Part shown: piece by piece, positions 1 to 11,783 of the stretch
How positions within the stretch are numbered: position 1 is the first letter of the stretch
Layout: every line of letters begins with the position of its first letter
DNA from: Lenzites betulinus
Lineage: Eukaryota > Basidiomycota > Agaricomycetes > Polyporales > Polyporaceae
Assembly (NCBI GenBank): GCA_022264855.1
Contig: JABYQU010000045.1
Span: forward strand, 186,001-250,000
Length of the DNA stretch: 64,000 nucleotides
Reading direction: 5' to 3'
Notes under the pieces: model-generated
Told to the model about the DNA's origin: nothing
What the model saw: only the letters and a program-made list of their open reading frames with translations
Database searches by the model: none
Translations under genes and position numbers: made by a program

Positions 1-1025
1 CCCTCCCAGGAGGAGGAGGTGCTCGCCGGCGCGCTGTGCTGGGCCACCCCTGCCCGATCCAGCAAACGGCCAGCTTCCGGCTAGCTAGGGGCGCGCGTGC
101 GAGCCAAAACTCGAGAAATGCGAAAATCCCGGTTCCTAGCTGTATTTCTCGCGCATTGCCCACCTGGCGCGTGCGGGCGGGTGAGATAATCCGATATCCC
201 TCCCCCCAGCCAGCCAGCCACGCCGTGAGTCAATCAGAATCTGTCCTGTGCCCACCGCCCGTCCGCTTACAGGACGTTTACGAAAACGGCGGCCACGAGG
301 CGCTCGGTACGGGCAGTCGGGTGCACATTGATGTTGGGGACACGCCCTTTGACATTGCTTGGAGTGGAGGCGCGCGAGGGGGCGCGCGCGGGGAGACGTC
401 AACTGGGGGCCCAGCGCCGGTTCGGGGCGAGTTGACTCGGCGTGTGCGAGGCGGCGGGCAGCACGCGCGCGCGCGCGAACGGGGATTGCACGGGACTTTA
501 TCGAGTATTCCATCGAGCGTGCAGATAACGGCATCTGCACTCATTGCGAAGGTCAGCGGGGGACAATAAGCACGATAGGTGCCGTGCGCTCGGGTACAGG
601 AACCGTCGAAGTTGGCCATAACAATAAGACGTATGCGCCGAACCAGATGGCTGAGAACCAGACCTGCATTCCGTGACCAAACAGCCATCAATAGGGGGCC
701 CCCCGTACGCTGGTTCGGGTTTAGGTCCGCGCGTGCGCCTGGATGGATGGGGACATAATGAGTGGATCTGGACGGAGATCTCGTGTTCAGCGTGGGCGTC
801 TGCGCATCGGCAGTCGGTCGCACCTTCCTTTGCTATAAAGATCGCTGCGTATTGTCTTCGCCCTCGTCCGTCCTGTGCGCAATTGTTCTCCTCGGGGCTC
901 TGTGCCACCTCCCGCCATCGCTCGCGCCGCTCCTAGAGCGCCCTACCACCTGCCTGCCTTGAGGAGACCGGCCTGCGTTTACCAAACACCGCGCTATCCC
1001 TTCCCTTCCACTAACGAGAACAATC
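1..1025. other. Gene-free 5' region of the HMG-box gene
   Basis: No coding frame here can be defended; the overlapping open frames look like chance in GC-rich DNA. The stretch contains GC-rich simple sequence around 365-480 and a CCAG-type repeat near 206-222. Its last 190 bases act as the presumed promoter and 5' leader of the HMG-box gene. Confidence 0.5.
834..840 (+). promoter_or_regulatory. TATA box of HMG-box gene
   Basis: TATAAAG lies 186 bases upstream of the first ATG at 1026. Placement fits transcription start near 865 and a leader of about 160 bases. Inferred from motif and position only. Confidence 0.45.
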
Positions 1026-2855
1026 ATGCCCGCCTACCGCACTCGCGACGCCCCCTCGCGCAGTAAGTCTCCCCTCCCGTCCGCGCCCCGCGCACAATCG
1101 CGCACACACAGAGCTCACCCCCGCGCGCCCCACAGACCTCGAGGTGTCGACGGACGCTCCCCCACCGCCCCCGACCGTGTCGATCATTTCCCCCACGCCG
1201 CGCGCATTCACCTTCCCTATCAATGACACTCGCTTCCCGACGACGCCCTCCAGCTCGCCATTCGAGCCTGTCTTGAAAGCCATTCCTTCGACGCCCCCGC
1301 CCTTTCGCCCCTTCTCGCCGACATCCTCGATCGGATCGGACTCTTCGATTTCTGTGCCCGACTCGGTTTTCTCTGTTCCCGAGTCGGTGCTCTCTGTGCC
1401 GGACTCATTTCTTTCGTCCCCTCTGGACTCCGCCTCCTCGCAGGCGTCGTCACATCGCAGGCGTAGATCGACCGCGAGCGACATCGGGGAGCGCCGTCCG
1501 AAGAAGGGCGATGACGACTACATCAAGCGGCCGGAGAACGCGTTCATCCTCTTCCGGCGCAAGTGTTGTGAGGACCGCCAGGCGGCGCGCGAGGAGGAGG
1601 AGAGCACGACCTCCAGCCCCGTGAAGAAGCAGCGCCAGGCGGACCTCTCGAAGACGATCTCCCAGCAATGGAAGAGTCTCCCTCAGGCGGAGCGGCAGTA
1701 CTGGGAGGACCTCGCGAAGGAGAAGAAGAAGGAGCACGAGGCGATGTACCCCAACTACGTGTACCGGCCCCAGCGGAACAAGAAGAAGAAGGGTAAGTCG
1801 CGCAAGGACGAGGAGCAGGACACCGACGCGGAGAGCTTTTCGTTCCTGCTCCCCGTGTCGTGGTCGCCCTCGCGCAGCCTCAGTCGCGACCAGCCCGCAG
1901 GTGGACACGGACACGGCCACAGCCGTCGCGCCATCTCCGTGCCCACCCCACCACCTCCGCCGACGTTCCAGGCTATCCAGCTACCCACTGTCTGGATGCC
2001 TTCGTGTCCTGACTCGCCGACTCCCATTCCGCGGATCTCCGGGCGGTCACCGATACCTGCCGCGAATATCCCTCCGCCAACGGAGTCTGCACCACTAACG
2101 ACCTTTGACTACGCACCTAACGACGAACTTTTCATGTCGAGTTGCGACACTCTGACGATATACGACGAGCACGGCCAGGTGAGCAGGACGCGTTCTGTTA
2201 TCTGAGCACCTGCTGATAACCTTGTTAGCCAATGGATGGGCCGTACCACAACATGTACGATATGTCCGCGAACGGCGGCGTACCAAACCAACCCCTCCTC
2301 CACGCGCTCAGCATCCCGCGAGATTCGTGCGGGATGTCTTCGCATATGATGTCGCCCGCGGATTCGATCGCGTCGAACCTTATCTCGCCCGCCGACTCCT
2401 ACGCGTCCAACATCTCCCCCTCCAGCGCGCACGGCGTCCCCTTCACGCCCGATGACGCTCTCCGGATGATGTCTTTGTCAATGCCGTCCCAGGCGCCGAA
2501 GGACGTCCCGGAGAACATCGACGGGGACGACGACGGCGAGATCTCGATGCCGTACGGCTTCTGGCCGACCAGCGATGCGCTGTGGGCGAACATGGAGAGC
2601 CTGATGAACGAGGACTTCAGCCTCACCTCGATCCCGCCCGTCGAGGTCGGCCTCGCCCAGTTCGACGTGATCACCCACCGCTCGAGCTGCTCGTCGTCGT
2701 CGTCGGAGAGCACGATCCACCCCGACGCGGACTGCGAGCGCGACCACTTCGGGCAGCACATGCCGGACGAGCACGACTTCCACGTACACGACGCAACGCC
2801 CGGGCTGGACAACTTCTCCGGCGTGTTTGCGCACGACAGCGGCATGAACTGGTGA
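1026..2855 (+). CDS. HMG-box transcription factor
   Basis: Three exons: 1026-1062, 1136-2178, 2229-2855, giving 568 residues. The tiny first exon (12 codons) ends at a GTAAGT donor and joins in frame. Residues about 140-225 form a MATA/SOX-type HMG box: IKRPENAFILF at its start, QADLSKTISQQWKSLP in the middle, then RQYWEDLAKEKKKEHEAMYP. A KKKKGKSRK basic patch follows and may serve in nuclear import. The flanks are Ser/Pro-rich and disordered; the C-terminal half holds repeated Ser/acidic stretches such as the DGDDDGE region. Proteins of this type bind the DNA minor groove and bend DNA; in basidiomycetes some regulate mating and fruiting (Prf1/pcc1-like). Assignment to one of those subgroups is not possible here. 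The box carries an insertion (REEEESTTSS) between helices 1 and 2, which is longer than usual. Start chosen because the upstream exon restores a Met and a good donor. Confidence 0.9.
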
Positions 2856-4155
2856 TGACTCTGTCGGCTCGCGCAGGCGTGAGTCGACGCGCAATGGACA
2901 ATGTACTGATACTACCGCATCCCCGTTTCCCTGGGCCTTCCTGCGTCTCCTCCGCGCGTTTGCGGCGGGCGCCCGTGTATATTCTCTTCTGTTCCACTCC
3001 ACGCCCTGCCACACACTGTGTAGTTTTATCAGCAGCCATCTCCGCGCTCTATGTAACAGCTTACCTTTCCTCCCCTCCCCCTCCTCCCCGTTTCCTCGCT
3101 GCCGTACTGTAACCATCATCATCGTCGCTCTCCCATCGCAGCATTATTTTGCATACCCACCCACCCTCACGAACACCCCATCCAGCGATCCATACCCCCC
3201 ACCCCCCTCCTCCTCCCCTTCGCGCTCCCACACCGCACCACCAACCACCAGCACGCGCCCGCCACTGGACACCTCCCTCCCTCCTCACTTATCACATTAT
3301 TTGCGCGTACCGTCGTCTGTTGTATTCCTACACACTGAATGCAAGCCTGCGCATAGATGAGAACACCCGGTGTGACGCGCGCCGATGTTCGACGTTCAGC
3401 TGTCGATCTTGGGCTTCGGGGCGGAGGGTGTATCTCCGCGTCGCACATGAGGCTCGGGATTGACCGTTACGGCATGTTTGTGTTCGTGGTGGGCGGGGGG
3501 AACGACGACAACGCCGCTCAGCGTGGCAACGCGTCGTGTCCCAGTTCAAACAGCTAGCTAGAATTCCGAAGTCCGTCCGAGTTCAGTCATCAAGACGCCC
3601 TGTAGGCTATGTTCAAGTCTCATGAGTGATAACCAGCTCGCATTCGCAGCGGCGTCAGTGGGGTGTGTCGTGGGGGTGGACAAGGAGTTGGAACTGGAAC
3701 GGCAGCGACAAGTTGGCGATGACAAGCTTAAGTTGCCGCCCGAGGACAATGGCGCGCGTCTAAAGTTATCTGCGCCATGACAATTAATGAACGTCACTTA
3801 TTCAAGCCGGTTGCTAACTTCTCACCATATACGACCCTCTTGGGACTTGTTCTCGCGAGCAGAACGCCGATTCTCGCGACAAGTAGTCACCTACACGACC
3901 GCGACCGCCACACTGAAAAGCGCTGCTTATTACCACGTCCATGCGCAGATTCGTTGACTGGTTACAGAACGTAGCGTTGACATTCGGTCATCCTCCGTGA
4001 ATACTGCATGCACGGGTCTCATGTCCTACCGTTCCCTTGCCATCCAAGCTCAGGGTTAGATGAATCGTCCTATAAACTAGCAAGTCTAGAGGGTATAAAC
4101 GATACGTCAGTGAAAGCCACGGTATTATGATGATTATTCTACCGTATGAGCACGT
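2856..4155. other. Gene-free stretch after the HMG-box gene
   Basis: Probably the 3' UTR of the HMG-box gene (pyrimidine-rich to about 3300), then intergenic DNA. I see no frame with protein-like composition and no recognisable RNA gene. Confidence 0.45.
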
Positions 4156-4750
4156 GGAGCCTGATCTCACTAAAAACGCTCCGAGTCCTGCAGAAAGTAA
4201 GAGCCACGGGGAGGTTTGTCCGCGGACAAGTCCGGCGGACAATCCGCGGGCATAGACGCCTGAGTACTCCGGCGCTGCCTTGTCACACAGGGCGTCTATA
4301 TATGCCCATTACTTAGGTTCACCGTACACTGATAGTGGCCGTCAGATCACTTTACAAAAAATCATGTTTGCATAGATAATAATCAAGCTTTAATATAAGT
4401 AGGCGTAATATATCCAAGCTTGACTTCAAGGTAATTGTACCAAATAGTGACCGTACTAACCACCGGTTACATAGTATTGAAGCTACTAAGTAGTTACTAG
4501 TAGTACTCAATACTTCTATACAGGTCTATACTCTATTAAAAAGCCACTCTAGATCCGATCAATAGTATTATTCTCAGATGTTTCAACAAAGGCTTAGCAG
4601 AGGCACAATACGCTGCGTGCGCGTGAACAAGCGCCCTCTTTGACAAGGAAAAGCTATCCAAAGTCACAGTGACTGGATATGTGACTAGCGTCTTTGTCCG
4701 CCGGACTGTCCGCGGGGAGCCTGATCTCACTAAAAACGCTCCGAGTCCTG
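4156..4750. repeat. AT-rich element bounded by a 35-bp direct repeat
   Basis: A 35-bp sequence at 4156-4190 recurs exactly at 4716-4750. Between the copies lies a strikingly AT-rich block (about 4290-4560) in an otherwise GC-rich window. The block is edged by matching inverted ends: CCGCGGACAAGTCCGGCGG at 4220-4238, and its near reverse complement CCGCCGGACTGTCCGCGG at 4698-4715. The second direct copy begins exactly where the right inverted end stops. No ORF fits a transposase. The best reading is a small non-autonomous element or its remnant in the upstream region of the Kelch-MYND gene; which repeat marks its true ends is unclear. Confidence 0.5.
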
Positions 4751-4841
4751 GGCCTGTCTCAGACTCGCCTGCTCCTTCCTGACCAACCACCACGACAGAA
4801 GCAACAAGCAGACGCGAAAGAATCCACAGCAACTTGCATCG

Positions 4842-7203
4842 ATGCCTAAACAGCCACAATCCGACGTTTTGAACAGCCCCGAACTGGCAGCTGCCTTTAC
4901 GGAGTACTTACACCGTGTCATCGAAGAAGGTTCGTGCGAGCGACTGAATAGCTATCTGATCGCGTCGAGATACTGATCTCGCGAAGACCGCAGGTACCGC
5001 GATGCAGACTGCAAGCTTGCCATAGTGCAGGCAGAAGGGTTCGCTCGCGAAAACAAGTTCACGAAGGCATGGCCCAAGTTCGCGGAGGCCATGGCGCACC
5101 TCGTGGGGTCCCAGCTCAAGGTCCCCCTCGACCCCGCGGACGGCGGAGGCGTCAGGTCCCCGGTGTACATGAACTTCACCATGGACGAGTGTCTGACCGC
5201 CATGTCCTGCTGCAACGGCGCGGCCTTCAATCTGTTTGAATCCAACAATTTGGTCGATGTCAGTAGGCGCGAGATAAAATGCCTTCACATCATTGTGTGA
5301 TACTGACCAACATACAGGCTCTCGATTGGACCCTGGAAGTGGACGTGTTACATAAGAATGCGCGTTTCTCCGCCAAACCCATCCATGGTACGTATCAATC
5401 TGATCGCCGTCGGATGCGCTCAATGAATGCCTTTCAGAATGGGAGATATACCATCCCGTTCCGCACAGCATCGAGTTCTTCCGCCAGCGTCTTCTGGGGC
5501 TCATGGTGGCGTCGGATGTGCTCCTCAAGCTGGGGAACACTGGCGCGGCGGCATACTGCCGCAACCTCGGCAGCGACATGGTCAAAAGCTTGACGTCGGG
5601 GACTGAAGAGCTCTCGCTGCGACGGGAGCTCGTGACATCCGTTTCTATCAGAGATGTCATGCAGTATCGCCACCCGGATCCCTCCATCTATCGCTCTATG
5701 CAAATCATAGAGCCTGAGTTGCAGGTGCGCGGCTCGTGGCAGCGGCTGAAGTGGGCGGACTCATCGAAGGTCACATCCCGCATGGCCCACGCGTGTTTCA
5801 TCCACAATAGTGAGTAGCTTGGTGCCTCCTGCCGAAATGATCAATGACCCTCTCTTCAGGTCGCTTGTATGTGTGTGGCGGACAGCGCAGCGGCACGTTC
5901 GACGTGTACAAGGATGTCTGGTGCCTTGACCTCATCCGGATGAATGGATGGCGCGAGCTTGCCTCCTACAAGCAGCCCTTCCTGAACTGTCAAATGGCTG
6001 TCCACGACGGAAAGGCGTACCTCTTCCGTGGTTCGTCGACCGTCGACTACTTCGACATCGAGCGTGAGCGGTGGGGAAGTATCCAGACTCGCTTCGTCGG
6101 CACGCGGGGCGAACGGCTCACCTGGCCGTACACGCGTGGCCTCACCGACTATGTCGTGCATATCGTCGACGGCAAGTTATACGTCTTCGGAGGCAAGTAT
6201 ACCCGTCCGATCGGGTGCAACTACTTCGCCGTCCTCGACATCGCGACGAAGACCTGGAAGCACCTGTCCGGGAGCCACGACTCCATCCCGCTCAAGCCGA
6301 ACTACGACGTGCCGGGCGCGCGCAAGAATCTCGCGAGCTGGGCGGATGAGGGCGCGAAGAAGATATACATCATGTATGGCATGGCCGATCGCCAGGGCGC
6401 GGCCATGTTCGAGTCCGACTTTGGCTCCCAGGAAGGATTCGTGTACGACGACTACTGGTGCTGGGACATCACGAAGGGCAAATGGCAGCGCGAGCGCGTG
6501 ATTGGAAATTTCCCTTGCCCCCGCGCGGAGATGTCCTGCTGCTACGTCCGTCCCCTATCTCCGTCCCCGCTAGAACCGTTGCTGATGCTCACCCCCTCTG
6601 ACCGCAGAATCCGTCCACGCAGCAGACGATCATGTTCGGCGGGTACAGCCCCGCACTGCCGTACATCGTCGAGTCGTCCGGGATGAGCTTCGGGTTCAAC
6701 TACTTCTCGGACACGTTTGTGCTCGACCGCTCCGCCGCGGGTGCGCCCCGCTGGAAGCAGGTCCTCACCGGGAACTTCCCTACCTACCGCGCGCAGGGGC
6801 AGCTCATAACCGACCCCGCGACCGGCCGCACGTACCTCTTTGGGGGGTACACGAACACGGACTGGGTGCCCACGGGGCCCCATGACCTCACGCGCAGCTA
6901 CGGCGATGTCTGGCAGCTGCGGGTGGACGTGCCCGGCGGCCTCTTCGACGAGGTCGACTGGGAGGATGAGCGGCGCGGTGCGCAGCTCGGCCCGTGGATG
7001 GCATGCTATACCTGCGGCTCAGTTGGCGTGTGGAAGAAATGTGGCGGTATGTGGCTGTTCTGTGCGGGTTGAATTCAAGTGCTCATGATATATGGCTCAC
7101 AGGGACGTGTGATGGGCGCATATTTTTCTGCACGCCGAAGTGTCAGAAGGAAGGCTGGGCCGAACACAAGAAGAAGCACAGCTGCCGCTCGGCGAGGCAG
7201 TGA
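4842..7203 (+). CDS. Kelch-repeat protein with C-terminal MYND zinc finger
   Basis: Seven exons: 4842-4933, 4994-5258, 5318-5387, 5438-5809, 5860-6545, 6608-7046, 7103-7203, giving 674 residues. The N-terminal 150 residues are alpha-helical and resemble TPR/ankyrin-type scaffolds (for example RDADCKLAIVQAEGFAREN). Kelch-like beta strands follow: LYVCGGQRSGTFDVY, AYLFRGS, LYVFGGKYTRP, IMFGGYSP and TYLFGGYTN, each with paired Gly followed by Trp/Tyr. The C-terminus is a MYND finger split by the last intron: CYTCG, KKCGGTCDG, FFCTPKCQKEGW, HKKKHSC. Kelch propellers and MYND fingers both mediate protein-protein contacts; the partner is unknown. Genes of this combination occur in mushrooms, often in several copies. 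The first donor (GTGCGA at 4934) was chosen over a GT four bases upstream because only it keeps the frame. Confidence 0.85.
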
Positions 7204-7424
7204 TGCCCGTTTTGGAAGATTTAAGCACCGTTTGTTTCGAAGAAATCTATGTGGTAGCGGAATATAGGAATGACAGTTTGTTGGACCGTGATAGACTCAC
7301 ATCACCCTGAAGACCAAAATCTAAGAGAACTGAAGTTTGAAGCTCGAAGTCGGGGAGGTGACATGCTAGGCATTTTATTCAGGCACAAGGGAACAAGGCT
7401 GTGAGGTCACTTGCTACTGAACGC

Positions 7425-7990
7425 TCAATAACAGCGCCTCTCACCGAGCCCGGCCTTGTGCCTGCTGCCGCGGATCTTGCGCTCCGTCTGGTTCATATTC
7501 ACGACGAGCTTGAACTTCGCGAAGAGCGCTGCAAGGCCCAAGAACGTCAAGAGCGCTACTACGCCCAGCGTGTTTCTGACGCACCCACGTTCCAACACGA
7601 TCAACTTGCTAGTTGCTTCATCGGAACATCGAGACGATTCGTACGTCCGACAAGCTCGGACACCGTCAACTTTACCCGTTCGCAGTCGAGCGCGCCCTTT
7701 CGGGTGTTTCCACCGCCTACGCCTCCCGCCATACCTTTCGCGTCCGCATCCCGGCGTTCATGATCATGTCTCATTTCTCGAACCGTACAACGACCCGTCT
7801 CACTTTCACGTTCATACCTCGCCTACCGTTTTTTGTCTTGCCGAAAATATGCACATACCCCTTGCTGTACAGACTATTCTTGCTGCTGGGAAGGCTGGTG
7901 AGCGCTATGAATATTTTGTACATACTCTCCGAAGACGAGGCGGCTCCGGGTGGCTGAGAGAACTTACTCCATGTAGTCAGAACCATCACG
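7425..7990 (-). CDS. Possible small single-pass membrane protein (incomplete model)
   Basis: On the minus strand a frame with no early ATG stays open from about 7750 to a stop at 7425. It ends with a convincing membrane span (NTLGVVALLTFLGLAALFAK) followed by a basic tail (KIRGSRHK). A second minus-strand frame at 7771-7989 starts MVLTTWSKFSQPP and could be a 5' exon. I could not find a splice that joins them with confidence. The span plus positive tail is unlikely by chance, but the 5' structure is unresolved and no family is recognised. The gene would converge on the Kelch-MYND gene. Confidence 0.3.
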
Positions 7991-8195
7991 TCTGAAGCCG
8001 GTAAGTGTCGGAGAGGTGATGGGTAAGTAAGAGACTCGTGGTTCGCACTGTGCAGCGCATTGAGGGGGTCAAACCAAATCGGAGTTTGTCAACTGGTGTC
8101 TGAGTGTAAGCGTGGCTGTGCGTGCGTCTTCTCTCTCCACACTGCCTCCGTGTGCACTAGCTTTGCTGCTTCCGCTTGGCTCGGCGACTCCTCCT

Positions 8196-8203
8196 TTATA
8201 TAA
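8196..8203 (+). promoter_or_regulatory. TATA box of the Gly/Ser-rich gene
   Basis: TATATAAG lies 66 bases upstream of the ATG at 8269, a good spacing for a short leader. Confidence 0.55.
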
Positions 8204-8268
8204 GACAGCTCCACTCGCTCTGGCAGCGACTTCACGACCCACGACCCACGACAACGACAGCTCCCGAC

Positions 8269-9376
8269 ATGTACGTTCCGGTAATCTCAAACCTCAGCCA
8301 ACGCCTCTACCCGCGCAAAGGCGGCGGAGGACGCGGTGGTGGCGGCGGCAAGGGCAGCACCAGCAGCAGCGGTGGCTCCGAGTCTAGCGGCAGCACAGGA
8401 AGGTCAGGATCAGGCAGTAGTAGTGGATCCAAGACAGGAAGCTCAGGCTCGCGCGGCAGCTCCGGGTCCAGCGGGTCCAGCGGTAGCACAGGCGTAGGAA
8501 GCAGGGGTGCTTCCGTACCGGTGTCGGGATCGACAGCGGGACGCTCCAGCGCCGTCTCATACGGTTCTGGGACCACTAAGGTCGTCACAATACCCGCCGG
8601 CCAGCCGTTCTCAGGACGCCAATCTGGCGGCGCGACTAGGGGCCAAATATTTGGTACAAGGTGTGCAGATCTGTGGTTGCGAAGCAATTCATTGTGGTTG
8701 ACAGATTGTACAGAGCTTATGGGAGTGGCTACCCTGGCGTCTCGGGGCTAGGCGTCGGCGGCAGGGGCTTTCCTTTCGTTTTCTGGCCCGTTGTATGGGG
8801 TGGTGGCCTAGGATATGGCGCCGCTTATCTTCATGCTAATCATGAGGTGAGTCTCAACTGAGTACGCCCTCGACCATGGTGACCCACGCTGGATTCGTGC
8901 AGTACGGCGAGCCGAACAATTCGTCGCGTCCCGGTGGTGTCATGACGCAGGCCTCATTCACGTCCAATTCGACAAACACGACCTTCCATGTCGTCGCAGA
9001 CAACACCACCGTGACCGCGCTCATTGCCTCCATCGACGCCAATTGTTCCGTAGCGACGAACTCCTCCACCGTCCCCCTTGCATTCAACGGCAACGCATCG
9101 GACCCGAAGCCCGAGCAGGTCGTGCAGTACTTCCGCGCGAGCAGCGTTGCCTTGACGTTGGACGGATACAACGACACGACCGCGCTGGTGGACAATTCCA
9201 CCGCACCCCCGACACCACTCCCGACCAACATCGACACAACGCTCCTAAACTGTCTTAACGACACGATTGGCGCAGCTGTGCCCCTGTTCGACGACAGTGG
9301 ATCCTTGATGAACGCTCCGAACATGGGCCTCGTGGGCATAGCGTATCTCCTGTTGTGCTTCACCCATTGGCTATGA
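8269..9376 (+). CDS. Gly/Ser-rich protein with conserved aromatic core and hydrophobic C-terminus
   Basis: Three exons: 8269-8660, 8714-8846, 8903-9376, giving 332 residues. Residues about 17-95 are Gly/Ser low complexity. Both introns sit inside a conserved-looking block with the motifs GTRAYGSGYPG, RGFPFVFWP, WGGGLGYG, YLH and YGEPNNSSRPGG. The distal half is rich in N-x-S/T sites (NSTNTT, NCS, NSS, NGN, NDT, NST), as expected of an extracellular domain. The C-terminus is hydrophobic (LVGIAYLLLCFTHWL), like a membrane or GPI-type tail. There is no clear N-terminal signal peptide, which is odd for an N-glycosylated protein. I believe this architecture belongs to an uncharacterised mushroom family; no function is known to me. 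Confidence 0.7.
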
Positions 9377-10082
9377 TCTCCTTTCCCCTTTTCCTTTTTA
9401 CCCTGTCTCACTGCGATTCCCCTATCCTCGGGATCGATCACATACCAGTTCGTTCGTATGTTCTATACCCCTAGGCCTGTTGGACGCTCCGGATAGCTCA
9501 CGCTTTTGACTAATGCTCTTCCTCGTTTGTGCGATTTCTGGAATTGTATTGTAGATTGTATTGTGAATTTCACTATGTGGAAACTTACCGGTTCTGGATA
9601 CTCCTTTGCGGTCACAAACAGTGCCATGCGCACGATCCCAAAGCTTTGCCCCCCAGGTCGATTACGGGAGTATAGAGGATAGAGGTTAGCTCGCTGAGCA
9701 GATCCGGATGTACGCCGCGGAACCGAATATTCGTTAATGCTATATGGTGATACTGCAATGTTTCTCAGTGCATTCGTGGCACAGTTCGGAGGGACGTCAG
9801 CCGGGCCTGGTCAGCTCTCCAACGACTCCGGTACCTAACTGTATCCATTTAGTTGATTTAGTAGAGTAACAAGCTTAAGCACATAGTACGCGGTCAGTGG
9901 TAAAAGGTCGAAGTCGAAGCCACGAGCGCTTACATTACCAGCGGTGCTGCGCGGCCGCCCGCAGGCTCGGGGACACCGCTCAGCACGGTTGTCCAGCAGC
10001 CACCACCACTCATCGTTCACCGTTCTCTCCCACTTCACCGGTCCTACATTCCCTAGGGTCTTTGACTAGAACGCCAGACAAT
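9377..10082. other. Intergenic, nothing recognised
   Basis: Presumed 3' UTR of the Gly/Ser-rich gene and promoter of the Vps68-like gene. No protein-like frame, RNA gene or repeat seen. Confidence 0.45.
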
Positions 10083-10775
10083 ATGGCCGTACCCCGTCAC
10101 GACTACGACCCCCGCAGGGTGTGCCTTAACCCCTTCCCGAACATCACTCTCGGGAAGCACAGGCGCACTATCGGTATCTACCTCGCAGGCGGGCTCGTAC
10201 GTCCCCCTCTACCTCCTCACATATCACAGGCAACTCACTCTTCCTCTAATACAGTTCGCGCTCGCAAACTGGACGTTCCTGGACGCGGCCGTTCTCTCCG
10301 CGCACGCACGCTCGCCGCGGGGCGAGCCCGACCGGCCGGTCCCCGTCCATGTCACATTCCTCGACTGGCTCCCCGGGATCTGCTCCCTCCTGGGCATGCT
10401 CGTCATCAACCTCATCGACAAGGACCGGGTGCAGGGGAACGAGGACTTCGGCGACTCGCGCGCAGTATGGCGCGCTCGCCTGTTCTTGTTCATCGGGTTC
10501 GCGTTCATGGCTGGAGGACTCGCAGGCAGCGTGGTACGTCGTATTCCGTTATATCTGTGCCCTGTGCTATTACTTGCCGAGGTGAGAAAGGGAATTAACG
10601 ATGCGCTTGGCAGACGGTACTTGTGCTCAAGTACATCCTCAATCACTACCCCGAGCAGTTCACCTACTACGGCTACGCGAACGTGTCGCAGAATATCGCC
10701 CTCATGCTGTCTTCCATCGTCCTCTGGATTTCACAAAGTGTTAGTACAGAGTACGAGTACACACTATCTATCTAG
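10083..10775 (+). CDS. VPS68: Vps68/TMEM50-family (UPF0220) membrane protein
   Basis: Three exons: 10083-10196, 10255-10533, 10614-10775, giving 184 residues, close to the 184 of yeast Vps68. Four hydrophobic spans are visible: TIGIYLAGGLFALANWTFLD, the segment around WLPGICSLLGMLVINLI, LFLFIGFAFMAGGLAG, and NIALMLSSIVLWI. The family signature HVTFLDWLPGICSLLGM is intact, as is the acidic C-terminal EYEY tail. In yeast Vps68 works with Vps55 at late endosomes and is needed for delivery of vacuolar cargo; the animal homologue is TMEM50. Splice joints are phase 0 and restore family sequence without gaps. Confidence 0.92.
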
Positions 10776-11251
10776 TCGGCTTGTCTTGTGCTATGTCGTC
10801 ACACTTATACCGGTGTTGTGGACAATATATATATGTACCAGCAATATCGTTCTTGACTTATTCTCTAACGCCCAGCTCTACATCCATTGAAGGTGCCGAG
10901 AGAATAGAGATGAAAGCTTCAAGTTTCCGAAGACACACTCGTCTGCACATTGTTGGCTGATCCCAAAGGCCCCCTACCTTCTTTTGGGTGATACCACAAA
11001 CCTTGCGTGTGGCACATCCGACACAGGCCACAAACTCGGACTGGAAGGCATCCTCAATCATACAATTTGCGGGGCTATACCGCGAGCACGTCGAAAGCGC
11101 ATAGCCTAGGTGCTGCATTGGGTGTCATGTGGAAAACGTACAAACGATAACATATGGTGCCGACAACCCGCTGTCGCCCCCGTAGCGTCCTCCTGCCGAG
11201 GGTGACCTGTCCTCTTCCGCCCAGCCTATCTTCATGGCAGTACAACGGCGC
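10776..11251. other. Convergent intergenic region between VPS68 and RPS13
   Basis: The two flanking genes end here tail to tail, so both 3' UTRs must lie in this stretch. No further coding sequence seen. Confidence 0.5.
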
Positions 11252-11783
11252 TCATGCAATGAGAGTGGAGGCAGTCGCAGAGTCGTACTTGAAGGTTGGG
11301 GGGATCTGCTGCTTCGTCTTGTAGTAGCGCGCGAGACGGTGGATACGAGACTCGATGAGAATGAGGCGGAACTTCGAGTCCTTGTCCTTGCGGTTCGTCT
11401 CGAGGTGCTTGCGCACGGCAACCGCCTTTTTGACGAGGTGCCAGAGATCTTCGGGGATCTGGGGGGCAAGGCCTGTCCATGCTTGTGATGAGCCGGGGGT
11501 ACCAACTCCTTCACAGCAGGCTTGGGCATCAGGGCATGCGACACTTACCGTTCGACTTGAGGATACGGAGGATCTTGTTTCCCGTCACGAAACGGACTTG
11601 CGGGATACCATGCGAGTCACGGAGGGTGACACCGATCTGCGAGGGCGTGAGACCCTTGCGGGCGAGCTTGGAGATGTGCTCGACGACATCGTCGGGGGTC
11701 GTCTTCAGCCAAGTCGGGGGTGCGCGGCGGTAAGGGAGGGCGGAGGACGAAATGCCCTTGCCGGGAGCGTGCATGCGACCCAT
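11252..11783 (-). CDS. RPS13: 40S ribosomal protein S13 (uS15)
   Basis: Two coding exons read from 11783 to 11549 and from 11472 to 11252, 151 residues, exactly the eukaryotic S13 length. It begins [20 protein letters not shown] and contains [40 protein letters not shown] across the splice, and [18 protein letters not shown]. uS15 binds 18S rRNA helix 22 and helps form the platform of the small subunit. The single intron uses GTAAGT and lies inside the codon for Gly after KSN. It is arranged head to head with RPS6 across 391 bases, which suggests shared regulation. Confidence 0.97.
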
